From NCBI RefSeq assembly GCF_017876575.1, contig NZ_JAGIOE010000001.1:3054443-3118442 (forward strand): a stretch of DNA of 64,000 nt. The letters run 5' to 3'. Origin of the DNA: Paeniglutamicibacter psychrophenolicus. Its GTDB lineage: Bacteria > Actinomycetota > Actinomycetes > Actinomycetales > Micrococcaceae. The notes under the pieces are model-generated. The model was not told where the DNA came from and did no database searches. It saw only the letters and a list, made by a program, of their open reading frames with translations. The translations under genes were made by a program, and so were the position numbers. This document shows positions 1 through 9,152 of the stretch, piece by piece (position 1 is the first letter of the stretch; every line of letters starts with the position of its first letter).

Positions 1-74
1 AGTGCGGCGGGCGGGATCAGCCAGCGGTTGAAGCCCGGAGGGGCCATGGAGCGGGAGCGGTCGAGCCAATTCAA
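1..74 (-). CDS. MFS transporter, N-terminal fragment (cut by window edge)
   Basis: Reading the minus strand from a TTG at 74 gives 24 codons, MNWLDRSRSMAPPGFNRWLI followed by PPAA, running off the left edge. A good ribosome site (AGAGGAG, 6-7 nt before the TTG) supports this start; an in-frame ATG at 47 is the alternative. The 'R..APPGFNRWL.PPAA' opening is what I remember from the OxlT/OFA-type major facilitator proteins of Arthrobacter relatives, where it precedes the first membrane helix. Only the start is visible, so substrate and function cannot be judged. It lies in the same direction as nusB but behind a strong terminator, so it probably has its own promoter. Confidence 0.5.
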   Translation of the reverse strand, partial: MNWLDRSRSMAPPGFNRWLIPPAA

Positions 75-420
75 CGTGTTCTCCTCTGTTCTGGGGTGGG
101 CGCGGGTGTCACCGGGAACAGAAACCATGCGGTTGTCGGATTCTGCGACCCAAGCACACAGTGTGGCACGCTTCACAGGCCGGGCCGCGGCCCCGCGCCG
201 GGGAATGCCGATTTGCCGCCGCTGGAAGGTGCGACATGCGGGCCTGGCCTGCTGGTTGGCCGACCTCCTGGCCGTACGGCATCCCCGCTGGCCGGACGGT
301 CGCGCCGTTTGGCCGCCGGGTCGACTGGGGACCGGGGCACCGGTTAACGCACCGCGGCCGGCGGGAGCCCGAAAAGTTCGGGTTCCCGCCGGCCGGCGGA
401 GAGGTGCGAAGCGCGGGCCG
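75..420. other. Intergenic region between nusB and the MFS gene
   Basis: About 346 bases without a supportable gene. It holds the nusB terminator hairpin at 355-395 and must contain the promoter of the leftward MFS gene, but I see no convincing -35/-10 pair. The open frames that cross it are compositional and have no ribosome site or recognisable protein. Confidence 0.6.
355..395 (-). terminator. Hairpin terminator after nusB
   Basis: A 19-base arm (355-373) pairs with 377-395 with one G-U pair and a three-base loop. It begins 26 bases after the nusB stop codon and closes the aro-efp-nusB transcription block. There is no long T tract after the stem, as is common in high-GC actinobacteria. 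Confidence 0.75.
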
Positions 421-831
421 CTAGGCCAGCAGCGTCGGCTTCATCTGCTGGATGCGTCCGAGCAGTCCGTTGACGAATTCCGGGGACTCGTCGGTGGACA
501 GCTCGCGGACCAGCGAGACTGCTTCGGCCACGGCAACGCCGTCGGGAACGTCGTCGTTGAACAACAGCTCCCAGGCGCCGATGCGCAGCGCGGTGCGGTC
601 CACCGTGGGCATGCGCTCCAGGGTCCAGCCCTTGGAGTAGGAGGAGAGGATCTCATCGATCCTATCCAGCTCGCCCATGACGCCCTCGATGAGGGTCACG
701 GTGTACTCGTTGATGGTGATGTCCGTGGCTTCACGGCGCAAACGCATGGCCGCCAGCGGCGAGACATCGCGTTGTTCGGCTTCAAAAAGGATGTCAAGTG
801 CCCGGCGGCGGGCCTTGGCGCGTGCGCTCAC
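421..831 (-). CDS. nusB: Transcription antitermination factor NusB
   Basis: 136 residues, the usual NusB length. The all-helical NusB fold is recognisable: RRRALDILFEAEQRD at the N-terminus (arginine-rich boxA-RNA-binding helix), LERMPTVDRTALRIGAWELL in the middle and the AVSLVRELSTDESPEFVNGLL block near the C-terminus. With NusE (S10) it binds boxA of nascent rRNA and supports antitermination of rRNA operons. It starts with GTG, and the start shares one base with the efp stop codon (TAGTG), so translation is probably coupled to efp. It is the last gene of the cluster and is followed by a terminator. Identification is firm. Confidence 0.96.
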   Translation of the reverse strand: MSARAKARRRALDILFEAEQRDVSPLAAMRLRREATDITINEYTVTLIEGVMGELDRIDEILSSYSKGWTLERMPTVDRTALRIGAWELLFNDDVPDGVAVAEAVSLVRELSTDESPEFVNGLLGRIQQMKPTLLA

Positions 832-1391
832 TAGGAGACACGCCCGAGGTAATCGCCGGTGCGGGTGTCGACCTTGACCTTGGTGTTCTGTTCGACGAAC
901 AGCGGCACCTGGATCTCCTTGCCGGTCTCCAGCGTGGCCGGCTTGGTGCCTGCCGAGGAGCGGTCGCCCTGCAGGCCCGGCTCGGTGTAGGTGATTTCCA
1001 GGACGACCGACGGGGGCAGCTCGACGTACAGCGCGGAACCCTCGTGCATCGCGATGGTGACGTTCTGGTTCTCCAGCATGTAGCCGGCGGTCTCACCCAC
1101 GGTCACACCGGCGACGGTGATCTGGTCGTAGTCGCTCAGGTCCATGAACACGAAGTCTTCGCCGTCCTGGTACAGGTACTGGTAGTCGCGGCGGTCAACG
1201 GTTGCGGTCTCGATCTTGGCGCCGGCGTTGTAGGTCTTTTCCAGCACGCGGCCGGTAAGCACGTTGCGCATCTTGGTGCGCACGAATGCGCCGCCCTTGC
1301 CCGGCTTGACGTGCTGGAAATCGATGATGCTCCAGAGCTGGCCCTCGATCTTGAGGACCTGTCCGTTCTTGATGTCGGTGGTTGATGCCAC
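831..1391 (-). CDS. efp: Elongation factor P
   Basis: 186 residues with the three EF-P domains: a KOW-like N-terminal domain, an OB domain ([17 protein letters not shown]) and a C-terminal OB domain ending in [16 protein letters not shown] binds between the ribosomal P and E sites and relieves stalling at proline runs. The tip lysine is K32 in [14 protein letters not shown]. Actinobacterial EF-P is known to act with an unmodified lysine in a PGKGP loop; here the last loop proline is a glycine (PGKGG). No lysine-modifying genes are nearby. It precedes nusB with a 1-base overlap, and its own upstream gap (1392-1571) probably holds a promoter. Confidence 0.97.
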   Translation of the reverse strand: MASTTDIKNGQVLKIEGQLWSIIDFQHVKPGKGGAFVRTKMRNVLTGRVLEKTYNAGAKIETATVDRRDYQYLYQDGEDFVFMDLSDYDQITVAGVTVGETAGYMLENQNVTIAMHEGSALYVELPPSVVLEITYTEPGLQGDRSSAGTKPATLETGKEIQVPLFVEQNTKVKVDTRTGDYLGRVS

Positions 1392-1571
1392 GATCTACTC
1401 TTCTTCCGTATTTCGCCGCCGGCTCGCCCGGCGCGGAATCGCGCTGGCGGGCCCAAGCCGCCGCAAAGCGGCAACCCCGGGCGTGTTGTCAAAAATCCAA
1501 GATTCAGTTTAGCGCACCGGGGCAGTTGCCCGGGTAACACCCGATGGTGATCTGCCGGACGCCGGTGCCCG

Positions 1572-1596
1572 GCCGGCACGCTTGGCGTGCGCCGGC
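1572..1596 (-). terminator. Possible terminator after the TPR gene
   Basis: A GC-rich hairpin, GCCGGC-ACGC paired with GCGTGC-GCCGGC around a three-base loop with a small bulge, starts about 10 bases after the stop codon of the TPR gene on the minus strand. It may separate the aro transcript from efp-nusB. No T tract follows. Confidence 0.4.
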
Positions 1597-1606
1597 GGGG
1601 CCGTTC

Positions 1607-2209
1607 CTACTGCCCGGGGTGCTGGTGGGCCGGCTGCGCGGAACCGGCTCCGGTGTGCTCGAGCACCGAGGCCAGGCAGGCGCGCGAGGACTCGACCAGG
1701 TGGGCGTCGGCCCCTGCCGCGGTGCGCAGGTCAAGGGCCTTGCGGAAACGGTTGGCCGCGGCCAGCAGGTCCCCGGACTCCACGTAGGCGAAGCCCAGGT
1801 GCTGCTGCAGGATGGCCTCGTGCTCGGTGTCCTTGAACTCCCTCAGCAGCGCGCGCAGGCGGTTGATGGCCCTGGGCGCGTCGCCCGAGGCACGGGTCAG
1901 CGAAGTGTCAAGCACGCGCATGGCGAAGTCCTGCGGGTCGCTCAGGCGGGTCTCGGCGACCAGTTCGCTGGCGGCGCGCAGCTCGCCCTTGGCCAGCAGC
2001 ACCACGACCTGCCAGGCGGCGGATCCGGTGCGCAGGGTTTCCTCGGCCAGGGCCGCGTCGGAAATCTCGTGGCGCATCAGCGACGGGTTCAACCGCACCC
2101 CGGGGATGCCCGATTCGATGTTTTGGCGCGGGGCGCTGTCCAGTCCCCCGACGGGTACCTGCAGCAGCGCCTGGGTGTGGGTCAGGTCCCGATCCGGTGC
2201 GGTGATCAT
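1607..2209 (-). CDS. Tetratricopeptide-repeat protein downstream of aroB
   Basis: 200 residues. The start ATG overlaps the aroB stop (ATGA), which fixes the start and suggests translational coupling. The C-terminal half reads as TPR-like helix pairs (ILQQHLGFAYVESGDLLAAA, then RFRKALDLRTAAGA); a helical middle part (AWQVVVLLAKGELRAASELV) may be a further degenerate repeat. No signal peptide or membrane segment is visible, so it is probably a cytosolic scaffold-type protein. In many actinobacteria a proline peptidase gene lies between aroB and efp; here this protein holds that place. No enzymatic motif is seen and I assign no specific role. Confidence 0.8.
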   Translation of the reverse strand: MITAPDRDLTHTQALLQVPVGGLDSAPRQNIESGIPGVRLNPSLMRHEISDAALAEETLRTGSAAWQVVVLLAKGELRAASELVAETRLSDPQDFAMRVLDTSLTRASGDAPRAINRLRALLREFKDTEHEAILQQHLGFAYVESGDLLAAANRFRKALDLRTAAGADAHLVESSRACLASVLEHTGAGSAQPAHQHPGQ

Positions 2210-3297
2210 TGTGCAATCTCCTGGTAGGCGGCGAACAAGAGGGAAGTGTCGGGCACATCGAGCATGCGCGGGCTGCCGATGCCATCGAGCACCACGAAGC
2301 GCAACAGGTCTCCGCGGGTTTTCTTGTCCCGGCGCATCCCGTCGAGCAGGGCCTGCCAGCGGTCCCCGCGGTAGGTGGTGGGCAGTCCCAGGGACTTCAG
2401 GATGTCCAGGTGGCGGTCGGCGACCGCATCCGAGGTGCGTCCCACGCTGCGGCCCAGTTCGGCGGCGAAGGCCATGCCGATGGACACCGCCGCGCCGTGG
2501 CGCATCGAGTAGCGCTCGACCAGCTCGATGGCGTGCGCCAGGGTGTGCCCGTAGTTCAGGTATTCGCGCTCCCCGGATTCCCGCAGGTCGTTGGAGACGA
2601 CCTTGGCCTTGACGATGATGGCTCGTTCGATCAACTCGCGCAGGCGGGCGGAGGTGGCGTCGGTGGCGTCGGCCGGGTCTTCCTCGATGAGCTCGAGGAT
2701 GCGCTCGTCGGCAATGAAGCCGCACTTGACGACCTCGGCCATGCCGGTGACCAGCTCGTTCTTCGGCAGCGTGGCCAGGGTGTCCAGGTCCACCAACACG
2801 CCGGCGGGCGGGTGGAAGGCGCCGACGAGGTTCTTGCCCTCGGCGGTATTGATGCCTGTCTTGCCGCCGACCGCGGCATCGACCATGCCCAGCAGCGAGG
2901 TGGGGATGTGGATGACCTTGGTTCCGCGCAGCCAGGTGGCGGCGACGAATCCGGCCAGGTCGGTCACGGCCCCGCCGCCCACCGCGACGATGGCGTCCGA
3001 GCGGGTGAAGTCGTTCTTGCCCAGCACCTGCCAGCAGAAGGAGGCGACCTCGATGTGCTTGCCCTCTTCGGCGTCGGGGATCTCGGCGACCATCGCGGCG
3101 TAGCCGGCGGCCTCGAGGTCGGCCTTGACGATGTCGCCGGTGGCGCGCAGGGCGCGCGGGTGGATGATCAGCACCTTCTTGACGCGCTCGCCCAGCAGGC
3201 CGGGCAGGCGCCCTAGCAGGCCGTTGCCGACGATCACCTCGTAGTTCTCGGCAGGAGCCGATCCGGTGACGTTGATCGTCGTGGGTGCGGGGTTCAT
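2206..3297 (-). CDS. aroB: 3-dehydroquinate synthase
   Basis: 363 residues from the ATG at 3297, chosen because GGAGG lies 8 bases upstream; the frame stays open further upstream but without a better site. It converts DAHP to 3-dehydroquinate, the second step of the shikimate pathway, using NAD and a metal. Visible are the NAD-binding stretch VAVGGGAVTDLAGFVAATWL and the probable metal ligands in MAEVVKCG (Glu), YGHTLAHAIE (His) and SMRHGAAVSIGM (His). A 194-base gap separates it from aroK upstream, so it may have its own promoter. The TPR gene follows with a 4-base overlap. Confidence 0.96.
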   Translation of the reverse strand: MNPAPTTINVTGSAPAENYEVIVGNGLLGRLPGLLGERVKKVLIIHPRALRATGDIVKADLEAAGYAAMVAEIPDAEEGKHIEVASFCWQVLGKNDFTRSDAIVAVGGGAVTDLAGFVAATWLRGTKVIHIPTSLLGMVDAAVGGKTGINTAEGKNLVGAFHPPAGVLVDLDTLATLPKNELVTGMAEVVKCGFIADERILELIEEDPADATDATSARLRELIERAIIVKAKVVSNDLRESGEREYLNYGHTLAHAIELVERYSMRHGAAVSIGMAFAAELGRSVGRTSDAVADRHLDILKSLGLPTTYRGDRWQALLDGMRRDKKTRGDLLRFVVLDGIGSPRMLDVPDTSLLFAAYQEIAQ

Positions 3298-3491
3298 CGT
3301 TGGATCCTCCATGTGCTGCGTGGCGCGCCGGGCCCCGGCACCGACCGGGTCGGTGCGGTTGGGGGCTTGGGCGCGTGGGTGAATACGCGTCAACCGATTC
3401 TTCGCCGGTGACCAATTAGCCGTGCGGCGGGCGCGCGGATGCGTCCGTTGCTTGGCTTAAGCCTACGCGTTTGGGCGTCCGAGTTGGGGTT

Positions 3492-4061
3492 TCAGTGTCC
3501 GGCATCACGGTATGCGGTGAGGATCGCCTCGGCGATTTGTGCCGCGGTCCTCCCCCGGGTGTCGATGCGCAGCGTCGCTGTCGCCTCGTAGAGTTCGCTG
3601 CGTTCGGCGAAGATCCGGCTCCATGATTCAAGCGGGGTGGCGCCGAGCAGCGGACGGGTGGTGTCGGCGCCGATGCGCGGGCCGACGGTGGCCGCATCGG
3701 TCAGCAGGTACACCGCGAAGCCCGTGGCGATCAGGTCCCGGTTCCCGGCCGCGAGCACCGAGCCTCCCCCGGTGGCAACGACCGCAGGGGCGCACCGGTC
3801 GGCCGGGGCGGGGATGCCGGGCGCAGCCTTGGCGTGCGCAGCCTTGGCGTGCGGGCGCACGGCATCGGCCAGCGCCTGGGACTCGAAGCGGCGGAATCCG
3901 GCCTCCCCGTGGGCGGCGAAGATCTCGGGGATCGTGCCGTGGGCAGCAACGACGCGGGCGTCGGTGTCGATCAGGGTGGTTCCCAGCAGGCGCGCCAGGA
4001 TCGCCCCGACCGCACTCTTGCCGCTTGCCATCGGCCCGATCAAGAAGATCGGCGTGCTCAT
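3492..4061 (-). CDS. aroK: Shikimate kinase
   Basis: 189 residues, somewhat longer than the common 165-175. It phosphorylates shikimate to shikimate-3-phosphate with ATP. The P-loop is GPMASGKS (residues 9-16), followed by IDTDARVV with the shikimate and Mg-binding aspartates (32, 34), ATGGGSVL in the core and the TRPLL lid motif. The extra length is an Ala/Pro-rich insert before the ATGGG motif that includes a perfect 15-base tandem duplication (HAKAA twice). The start overlaps the aroC stop by 4 bases (ATGA), so it is coupled to aroC. Confidence 0.95.
   Translation of the reverse strand: MSTPIFLIGPMASGKSAVGAILARLLGTTLIDTDARVVAAHGTIPEIFAAHGEAGFRRFESQALADAVRPHAKAAHAKAAPGIPAPADRCAPAVVATGGGSVLAAGNRDLIATGFAVYLLTDAATVGPRIGADTTRPLLGATPLESWSRIFAERSELYEATATLRIDTRGRTAAQIAEAILTAYRDAGH
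3823..3852. repeat. 15-bp perfect tandem duplication inside aroK
   Basis: The unit GCAGCCTTGGCGTGC occurs at 3823-3837 and again at 3838-3852 without any difference. It keeps the frame and doubles the pentapeptide HAKAA in a surface insert of shikimate kinase. Perfect identity suggests a recent slippage event. Confidence 0.9.
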
Positions 4062-5260
4062 GGGGTGCGGACCGACCCCAGGTTCTGCGGGATGGCCCCG
4101 AGGTAGTTTTCCACGTTGCGCTTGACCTCGGTGATCGAGTCGCCGCCGAACTTCTCCAGCATGGCCTGGGCCAGCACCAGGGCGACCATGGCCTCGGCGA
4201 CGACGCCGGCGGCCGGAACGGCACAGACGTCCGAACGCTGGTGGTGCGCCGTGGTGGCCTCGCCGGTGGCGGTGTCGATGGTGCGCAGGGCGCGCGGGAC
4301 GGTGGCGATCGGCTTCATGGCCGCGCGCACGCGCAGCACACCCCCGATGCTCATGCCGCCCTCGATGCCGCCGGCCTTGTTTCCGGAGCGGTCGATGACC
4401 CCGTCCTCGCCGCGCACGATCTCGTCGTGGGCGGCCGAGCCGCGGCGCGAGGCGGTGAGGAAGCCATCTCCCACCTCCACGCCCTTGATGGCCTGGATGC
4501 CCATCAGCGCACCGGCAAGGCGCGCGTCGAGGCGGCGGTCCCAGTGCACGTAGGAGCCCAGCCCGGGGGGAAGGTTGTAGGCAAGCACCTCGACGATGCC
4601 GCCGAGGGTCTCACCCTCCTTGTGGGCGGCGTCGACCTCGGCGACCATGGCCGCGGAGGTCTCGGAGTCGAAGCAGCGCAGCGGGTCGGCGTCAAGGGCC
4701 CGCACGTCTGCGGCGGTGGGCAGCGCGGAATTCTCCGGGGAGGCAACGGTGCCGACCGAGACGGTGTGGGAGACCAGCTGGACGCCGAGCTGGGCCAGGA
4801 AGTTTGCTGCCACCGAGCCCAGGGCGACGCGGGCGGCGGTTTCGCGGGCGGACGCGCGCTCGAGGACCGGGCGGGCGTCGTCGAACCCGTATTTCTGCAT
4901 GCCGGTGAAATCGGCGTGGCCCGGGCGCGGGCGGGTCAGCGGCGCGTTGCGCGCCATCGATGCCAGTTCCTCGGCGTCAACGGCGTCGGGGTTCATGACC
5001 TTTTCCCACTTGGGCCACTCGGTGTTGCCGACCTCGATGGCCACCGGTCCGCCCTGTGTGAGCCCGTGGCGGACCCCGCCGATGAAGGACACCGCATCCT
5101 GCTCGAACTTCATCCTCGCGCCGCGGCCATAGCCGAGGCGGCGGCGTGCCAAGGCATCGCGCACATCCTGTGAAGAGATGGCAATGCCCGCGGGCAGTCC
5201 CTCGATAATTCCAACCAATGCGGGGCCGTGTGATTCGCCCGCCGTCAACCAACGCAACAT
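4058..5260 (-). CDS. aroC: Chorismate synthase
   Basis: 400 residues from the ATG at 5260 ([20 protein letters not shown]), matching the conserved start of actinobacterial AroC; an in-frame ATG three codons earlier is possible. The enzyme makes chorismate from EPSP with reduced FMN. Signature stretches include AGESHG near the start, [19 protein letters not shown] in the first half, [16 protein letters not shown], and [19 protein letters not shown]. It lies between aroE and aroK; the aroK start overlaps its stop. Because EPSP synthase (aroA) and DAHP synthase are not here, the pathway is completed elsewhere. Confidence 0.97.
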   Translation of the reverse strand: MLRWLTAGESHGPALVGIIEGLPAGIAISSQDVRDALARRRLGYGRGARMKFEQDAVSFIGGVRHGLTQGGPVAIEVGNTEWPKWEKVMNPDAVDAEELASMARNAPLTRPRPGHADFTGMQKYGFDDARPVLERASARETAARVALGSVAANFLAQLGVQLVSHTVSVGTVASPENSALPTAADVRALDADPLRCFDSETSAAMVAEVDAAHKEGETLGGIVEVLAYNLPPGLGSYVHWDRRLDARLAGALMGIQAIKGVEVGDGFLTASRRGSAAHDEIVRGEDGVIDRSGNKAGGIEGGMSIGGVLRVRAAMKPIATVPRALRTIDTATGEATTAHHQRSDVCAVPAAGVVAEAMVALVLAQAMLEKFGGDSITEVKRNVENYLGAIPQNLGSVRTP

Positions 5261-5292
5261 GCACTCCATCTTGCCATGTCCCGGGGCCGTGA

Positions 5293-6201
5293 TCAGGGCC
5301 GGGACAGCCCCACTGCGTCGCACATCACATTTGTGACGTGCTCCCAGTCCGCATGCTGGACACCGGAAAAGAGCTTGACCTGCTCCACTCCCTGGTAGAG
5401 CAGCATCGAGAGCCCGGAGACGACGGTGCCGCCCGCACGCTCCCAGGCGGTGGCGAGCACCGATGGCCATGGGTCGTAGGCGACATCCAGCAGCACGGCG
5501 CCGGGGGCCAGGGCGCCGGTCGCCGGGCTTCGTTCCGGGCCCAGGCCCAGCGGGGCCACCAGCTCGTCGGCGGCGTGCGCCGGGAGCGTGGAGATGACCG
5601 CCTCGTAGTGCGCCAGCCGCTGCCCGGCGACGGTGCTGTCGATCGCTTCGCATCCCAGCCCCAGGGCTTGGGCCAGGTCCAGGGCGGCGGCGGCGCGTTG
5701 CGGGTTGCGCACCACCAGATCCACCTGGGTGTGCCCGAGCTCGGCGCAGGCCTCCAGCGCGGCCAGCGCGGTGTTCCCGGCACCCAGGATCGCGGCGCGG
5801 CGCACCCGGCCCGGCGTGTCGCCGTGGCGGCGCGCGGGAAGCACCCCGGACATCGCCCCGACGATCCCGTCGACGTCGGTGTTGTGCCCGTACAGGTGCA
5901 CGGCCCCGCCACGGTGCTGGACCACCACGGTGTTCAGTGCCCCGAGACGCTGCACGCGCTCGGAAAGTTCGTCCAGGTGCGGGATCAGCGCGTCCTTCAG
6001 CGGCATGGTCACCGAGACCCCGACCCAGCCCGGTTCGGTGCGCAGGCGCTGGGCGAAGGCCGCCGCCTGCCCGGGGAGCGTGTCGATCGCGGTGTATTCG
6101 ATGTCCACGCCCAGGGCCCGGTAGGCGCTGGAGTGCAGCAGCGGGGAACGCGAATGGGAGATCGGGTGGCCGAGCACCGCCGCGCGGCGCGTCGCGGTCA
6201 C
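5293..6201 (-). CDS. aroE: Shikimate 5-dehydrogenase
   Basis: 302 residues from a GTG at 6201 whose GTGA overlaps the mltG stop; the frame is open upstream but would run far into mltG. It reduces 3-dehydroshikimate to shikimate with NADPH. The shikimate-binding part shows [20 protein letters not shown] and [11 protein letters not shown] (with the catalytic lysine); the nucleotide-binding loop is [14 protein letters not shown], and [12 protein letters not shown] is the conserved C-terminal helix. It is the first aro gene read after mltG, with a 32-base gap to aroC. The lack of a full GAGGA(A/S) loop makes cofactor preference uncertain, but the gene order strongly supports aroE. Confidence 0.93.
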   Translation of the reverse strand: MTATRRAAVLGHPISHSRSPLLHSSAYRALGVDIEYTAIDTLPGQAAAFAQRLRTEPGWVGVSVTMPLKDALIPHLDELSERVQRLGALNTVVVQHRGGAVHLYGHNTDVDGIVGAMSGVLPARRHGDTPGRVRRAAILGAGNTALAALEACAELGHTQVDLVVRNPQRAAAALDLAQALGLGCEAIDSTVAGQRLAHYEAVISTLPAHAADELVAPLGLGPERSPATGALAPGAVLLDVAYDPWPSVLATAWERAGGTVVSGLSMLLYQGVEQVKLFSGVQHADWEHVTNVMCDAVGLSRP

Positions 6202-8450
6202 TTGCACACGTCCGTGTTGGCGGCGCACCAGGAACGGAATTCGTTCTGGTACACGCGGTGTTCGGCGTAGGTCCTGGCGAACTTCGTTTCGCCGGTGTTG
6301 GTGTTCACGGTGACCCAGTAGTAGTAGTCGTTGGGCGTCGGGTTGGCCGCGGCCTTGATGGCCGGGTCCCCTGGGGAGCCGATGGGGGTCGGCGGCAGTC
6401 CCTTGTGCTCGTAGGTGTTGTACGGGTTGCCCGCGTCGACCTTCTCCGCCCCGCTGATCTGCAGGGTGTAGCGGTCCAGCCCGTAGATGACGGCCGAGTC
6501 GACCTGCAGCAGGCCGTTGGTCTCGGTGTTGTTGGGGTGCAGGCGGTTTTCCAGCGCCCCGGCCACGGTGGCGTAGTCGTCCTTGCGGGCCTCGGCCTGC
6601 AGGATCGAGGCGACCTTGAGCACGTGGTATTGCTGCTCCGGGTCGGTGATGCCGTTGGCCTTCAGCGTCTTGGCGGTGGCATCGACCATGGCCTTGAGCA
6701 CCGTCTTGGCGTCGGCGTCCAGCGGGAAGCGGTATTCGCCCGGGTGCAGGTAGCCCTCGAGGTTTGAGGCCCCGGACTTGATGCCGAAGGCCTTGGGGTC
6801 CTCGGACAGGGCTTGGAGGTCCTCGAGTTTCAGGCCGGTGGACTTGGAGATTTCCTCGAGCACGCCGGACAGGCGGGTGTTTTGCTTGATGGCCACGTAG
6901 GAGACCTTGGCGGCGGGTTCGCCGATCAGGATCGTGGCGGCATCCAGGGCGGGCATCTCCTGGCGCAGGTCGTAGGTCCCGGGGTGGATTTCGCGGTTTT
7001 CGGCATCCACCAGCTGGATGGCCTCGAGGAACAGCTTGTCGCTGGCGACGATGTCACGGTTTTCAAGTTCGCGCCCGATTTGCTTCGGGCCCCAGCCGGA
7101 CTTGACCTCGAAGGAAACGGCCGCGCCTCCGGGTGCCGGGAAGTCCTGGGGATTCAGGCGTTCCATGAGTCCCTGCAGGAAGAGAACGACGCCGAAGATG
7201 ACGGCGCAGAAGCCCAGCAGCACCACCAGCACGACCCAGTTGCGTCGGCGGCGGCGGGTCTTGCGCGCCTTCGGGTCGGCCGCAATGGTGGTCAGGAACA
7301 GGTTTTCGCGTTCCAGCGACTCGTCGGGTTCCACCGGGTAGCCGCCGGTGCCATCGTAGTGGGCCGCGGGCAGGTGTCCAGCTTCGGGGTACCCAACGTC
7401 CTGGTGGCCGGCGTCGTAGTGGTCGGCGTCTTGATAGCCAACGTGGTGGGGATCGATGACGTGTTGGTCTGTGCCGTCGATTTCCACGCCGTGTGCCGGG
7501 GCGGATGCCTCGGGGTAGGTGTGGGGGTCCTCGTGGACCGCCTGCTGCGTTTCGACCCCGGCACTGTAGTCACCCGGGACCTGCAGGCGTTCGGGGTCGG
7601 GGGCCGGGTATGCGGGACCGGCCGCGTCGGCCTGGTCCCGGCGCGCTTCCCGGGTCTCCTGCTTCTGCACCCTCGGCGGGATGGCGGGGTGGGCGGGGGG
7701 CCCCTGGGCACCGGGCGCGGACAGTGCCTGGGCCTGGGTTGCCACGGGATCCACTGCTGCTTCGGTGGCACCGGTACGGTGCTGCGACGCGTCCTGGTCG
7801 AACGGGCCGGCGGCGGCTGCGCCGAGGGCCGGGACGATGGGTTTCCCGGTGGGCGGCGCCACGTGCGATGAATCGGGGGTGATGGCGCTTCGGGCCGCGG
7901 CGGACCTGTCACGCAACGGTGCGGCGTTGGCCCGCAGCGTCTGGCGCACGCGCTCGGCGGCGGCGCGCTGGGCCTCGATGGCTTCCTTGCGTGCCCGCTG
8001 CGCGCTTTGGGTCCGTGCCCGTTGGGCGGCGTCCAGCGCCTTGGTGCGTTCGGCGGCCGCGGTCCGGGCGCGTTCCTCCGCAAGGACCTGGGCCGCTGCG
8101 GCGGCCCTCGCTGCCTCTTCGCTGGCTGCGGTTGCGGCCGGCAACTCCAGGTTGTTCTCCTGCAACGCCGTGACGGTGTCGGCCGGGGCTTGGTGCCCCG
8201 AGGCGGGCGCGGCATGATGGTGGGCCGTGCCGTGGCGTTCGGGCAGTGGTTCGCCGGCGGGGTCGCCGGCGGGGTCGCCGCCGGGAGCGGTTGCCGCCGC
8301 GGTGTCGGGGCCGGCGGACGAATCCCCCGCGGCCGGAGCCTGGGCCCCGGCGCGTTGGCGCTCGGCATCCTCGCGCGCGGCGCGGGCGGCACGCCGGGGT
8401 GAAATCCCGGGTTCGTGGCGCGGAGAATCGTTGGACGATTCGTGTGTCAT
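6198..8450 (-). CDS. mltG: Endolytic transglycosylase MltG with a 400-residue cytoplasmic extension
   Basis: 750 residues from the ATG at 8450, which has GGGAG about 8 bases upstream. Residues 1-400 are low-complexity: Ala/Pro-rich segments, a charged Ala/Arg/Glu helical part (about 110-175) and an Asp/His/Tyr-rich repeat (about 330-375, e.g. [19 protein letters not shown]). One membrane helix follows at about 404-425, then the YceG/MltG domain. Conserved features are [20 protein letters not shown] with the probable catalytic glutamate, [11 protein letters not shown] and [13 protein letters not shown]. MltG cleaves nascent glycan strands in the outer leaflet and sets their length. The E. coli and mycobacterial enzymes have only a short N-terminus, so the extension is the unusual part. 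Confidence 0.93.
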   Translation of the reverse strand: MTHESSNDSPRHEPGISPRRAARAAREDAERQRAGAQAPAAGDSSAGPDTAAATAPGGDPAGDPAGEPLPERHGTAHHHAAPASGHQAPADTVTALQENNLELPAATAASEEAARAAAAAQVLAEERARTAAAERTKALDAAQRARTQSAQRARKEAIEAQRAAAERVRQTLRANAAPLRDRSAAARSAITPDSSHVAPPTGKPIVPALGAAAAGPFDQDASQHRTGATEAAVDPVATQAQALSAPGAQGPPAHPAIPPRVQKQETREARRDQADAAGPAYPAPDPERLQVPGDYSAGVETQQAVHEDPHTYPEASAPAHGVEIDGTDQHVIDPHHVGYQDADHYDAGHQDVGYPEAGHLPAAHYDGTGGYPVEPDESLERENLFLTTIAADPKARKTRRRRRNWVVLVVLLGFCAVIFGVVLFLQGLMERLNPQDFPAPGGAAVSFEVKSGWGPKQIGRELENRDIVASDKLFLEAIQLVDAENREIHPGTYDLRQEMPALDAATILIGEPAAKVSYVAIKQNTRLSGVLEEISKSTGLKLEDLQALSEDPKAFGIKSGASNLEGYLHPGEYRFPLDADAKTVLKAMVDATAKTLKANGITDPEQQYHVLKVASILQAEARKDDYATVAGALENRLHPNNTETNGLLQVDSAVIYGLDRYTLQISGAEKVDAGNPYNTYEHKGLPPTPIGSPGDPAIKAAANPTPNDYYYWVTVNTNTGETKFARTYAEHRVYQNEFRSWCAANTDVCK

Positions 8451-8622
8451 GCGGTTTTCTCCCATGCCCGCAGGCAACGTAGTAGCCGAGGGGCGACGCA
8501 GGCCCGTGTCTTCAGCCGAATGAGATGTTATGCGATCGTAACCCAAAGCGGGGTCTCCGGGCAGCACCCCGGGGGCAGCGCGGCGTGCGCTCCCCCGGTC
8601 CGCGCCGGTGGTTTGCCCCGGT

Positions 8623-9147
8623 TCAGCTGCCATCGCCCGGCCCGAAGGTTCGGCCGTCGGCAAGTTGTCCGGGCGAGTGCTGCCCGTTGCGGCGCATTTC
8701 AAGCACTTGCTGGAGAATCTCCACGGCGGCGACCTGGTCGACCACCGCCCGGTGCTTGCGCCCGTCCAGACCGGCTTCGTGCAGGGCGCGGTGCGCGCTG
8801 ACGGTGGTCAGGCGCTCATCGACCAGCCTGACTTCCGCGACCACGTGGGCTCGGGACAGGGCGTTAGCCAAGTCGCGTGCATAATCGCGGGCCATGGTGG
8901 TGGAGGCGGTTTCCCCGCCGGACATCGACCGTGGCAGCCCGACAAAGATCTGGGCGACCTCGCGCTCGGCGGCCAGCTTGACCAGCACCGAAATGTCGCT
9001 GGCCTTTTTCAGGTCGCGCTTGAGCGTCTTGACCGGGGTGGCCAGCAGCCCGTTGCGGTCGGACGCCGCGACGCCGACGCGGGCCATGCCCACGTCGACG
9101 CCCAGCAGCACCCCGGCAACCCCGGAATGCGTGGTTTCGCCTGGCAC
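8623..9147 (-). CDS. ruvX: RuvX/YqgF-type Holliday junction resolvase-like nuclease
   Basis: 174 residues, GTG start at 9147, five bases after the alaS stop. RNase H-like fold: GVDVGMARVG carries the first catalytic aspartate, IFVGLPRSMSG the middle strand, LVDERLTT the conserved DER motif and HRAVVDQVAAVEILQ the C-terminal acidic position. In E. coli YqgF takes part in 16S rRNA 5' maturation, and a Holliday-junction role has been proposed in mycobacteria. The alaS-ruvX-mltG order is widely conserved in actinobacteria. About 25 residues at the C-terminus (QHSPGQLADGRTFGPGDGS) are extra. A 172-base gap precedes mltG. Confidence 0.92.
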   Translation of the reverse strand: MPGETTHSGVAGVLLGVDVGMARVGVAASDRNGLLATPVKTLKRDLKKASDISVLVKLAAEREVAQIFVGLPRSMSGGETASTTMARDYARDLANALSRAHVVAEVRLVDERLTTVSAHRALHEAGLDGRKHRAVVDQVAAVEILQQVLEMRRNGQHSPGQLADGRTFGPGDGS

Positions 9148-9152
9148 CGAGG

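Noticed and set aside
1607..3415. A 602-codon minus-strand frame that could be read as a fusion of aroB-region and TPR sequence
   Set aside because: The upper two thirds are an Arg/Gly-rich shadow of aroB in another frame. The real TPR gene starts at 2209, where its ATG overlaps the aroB stop.
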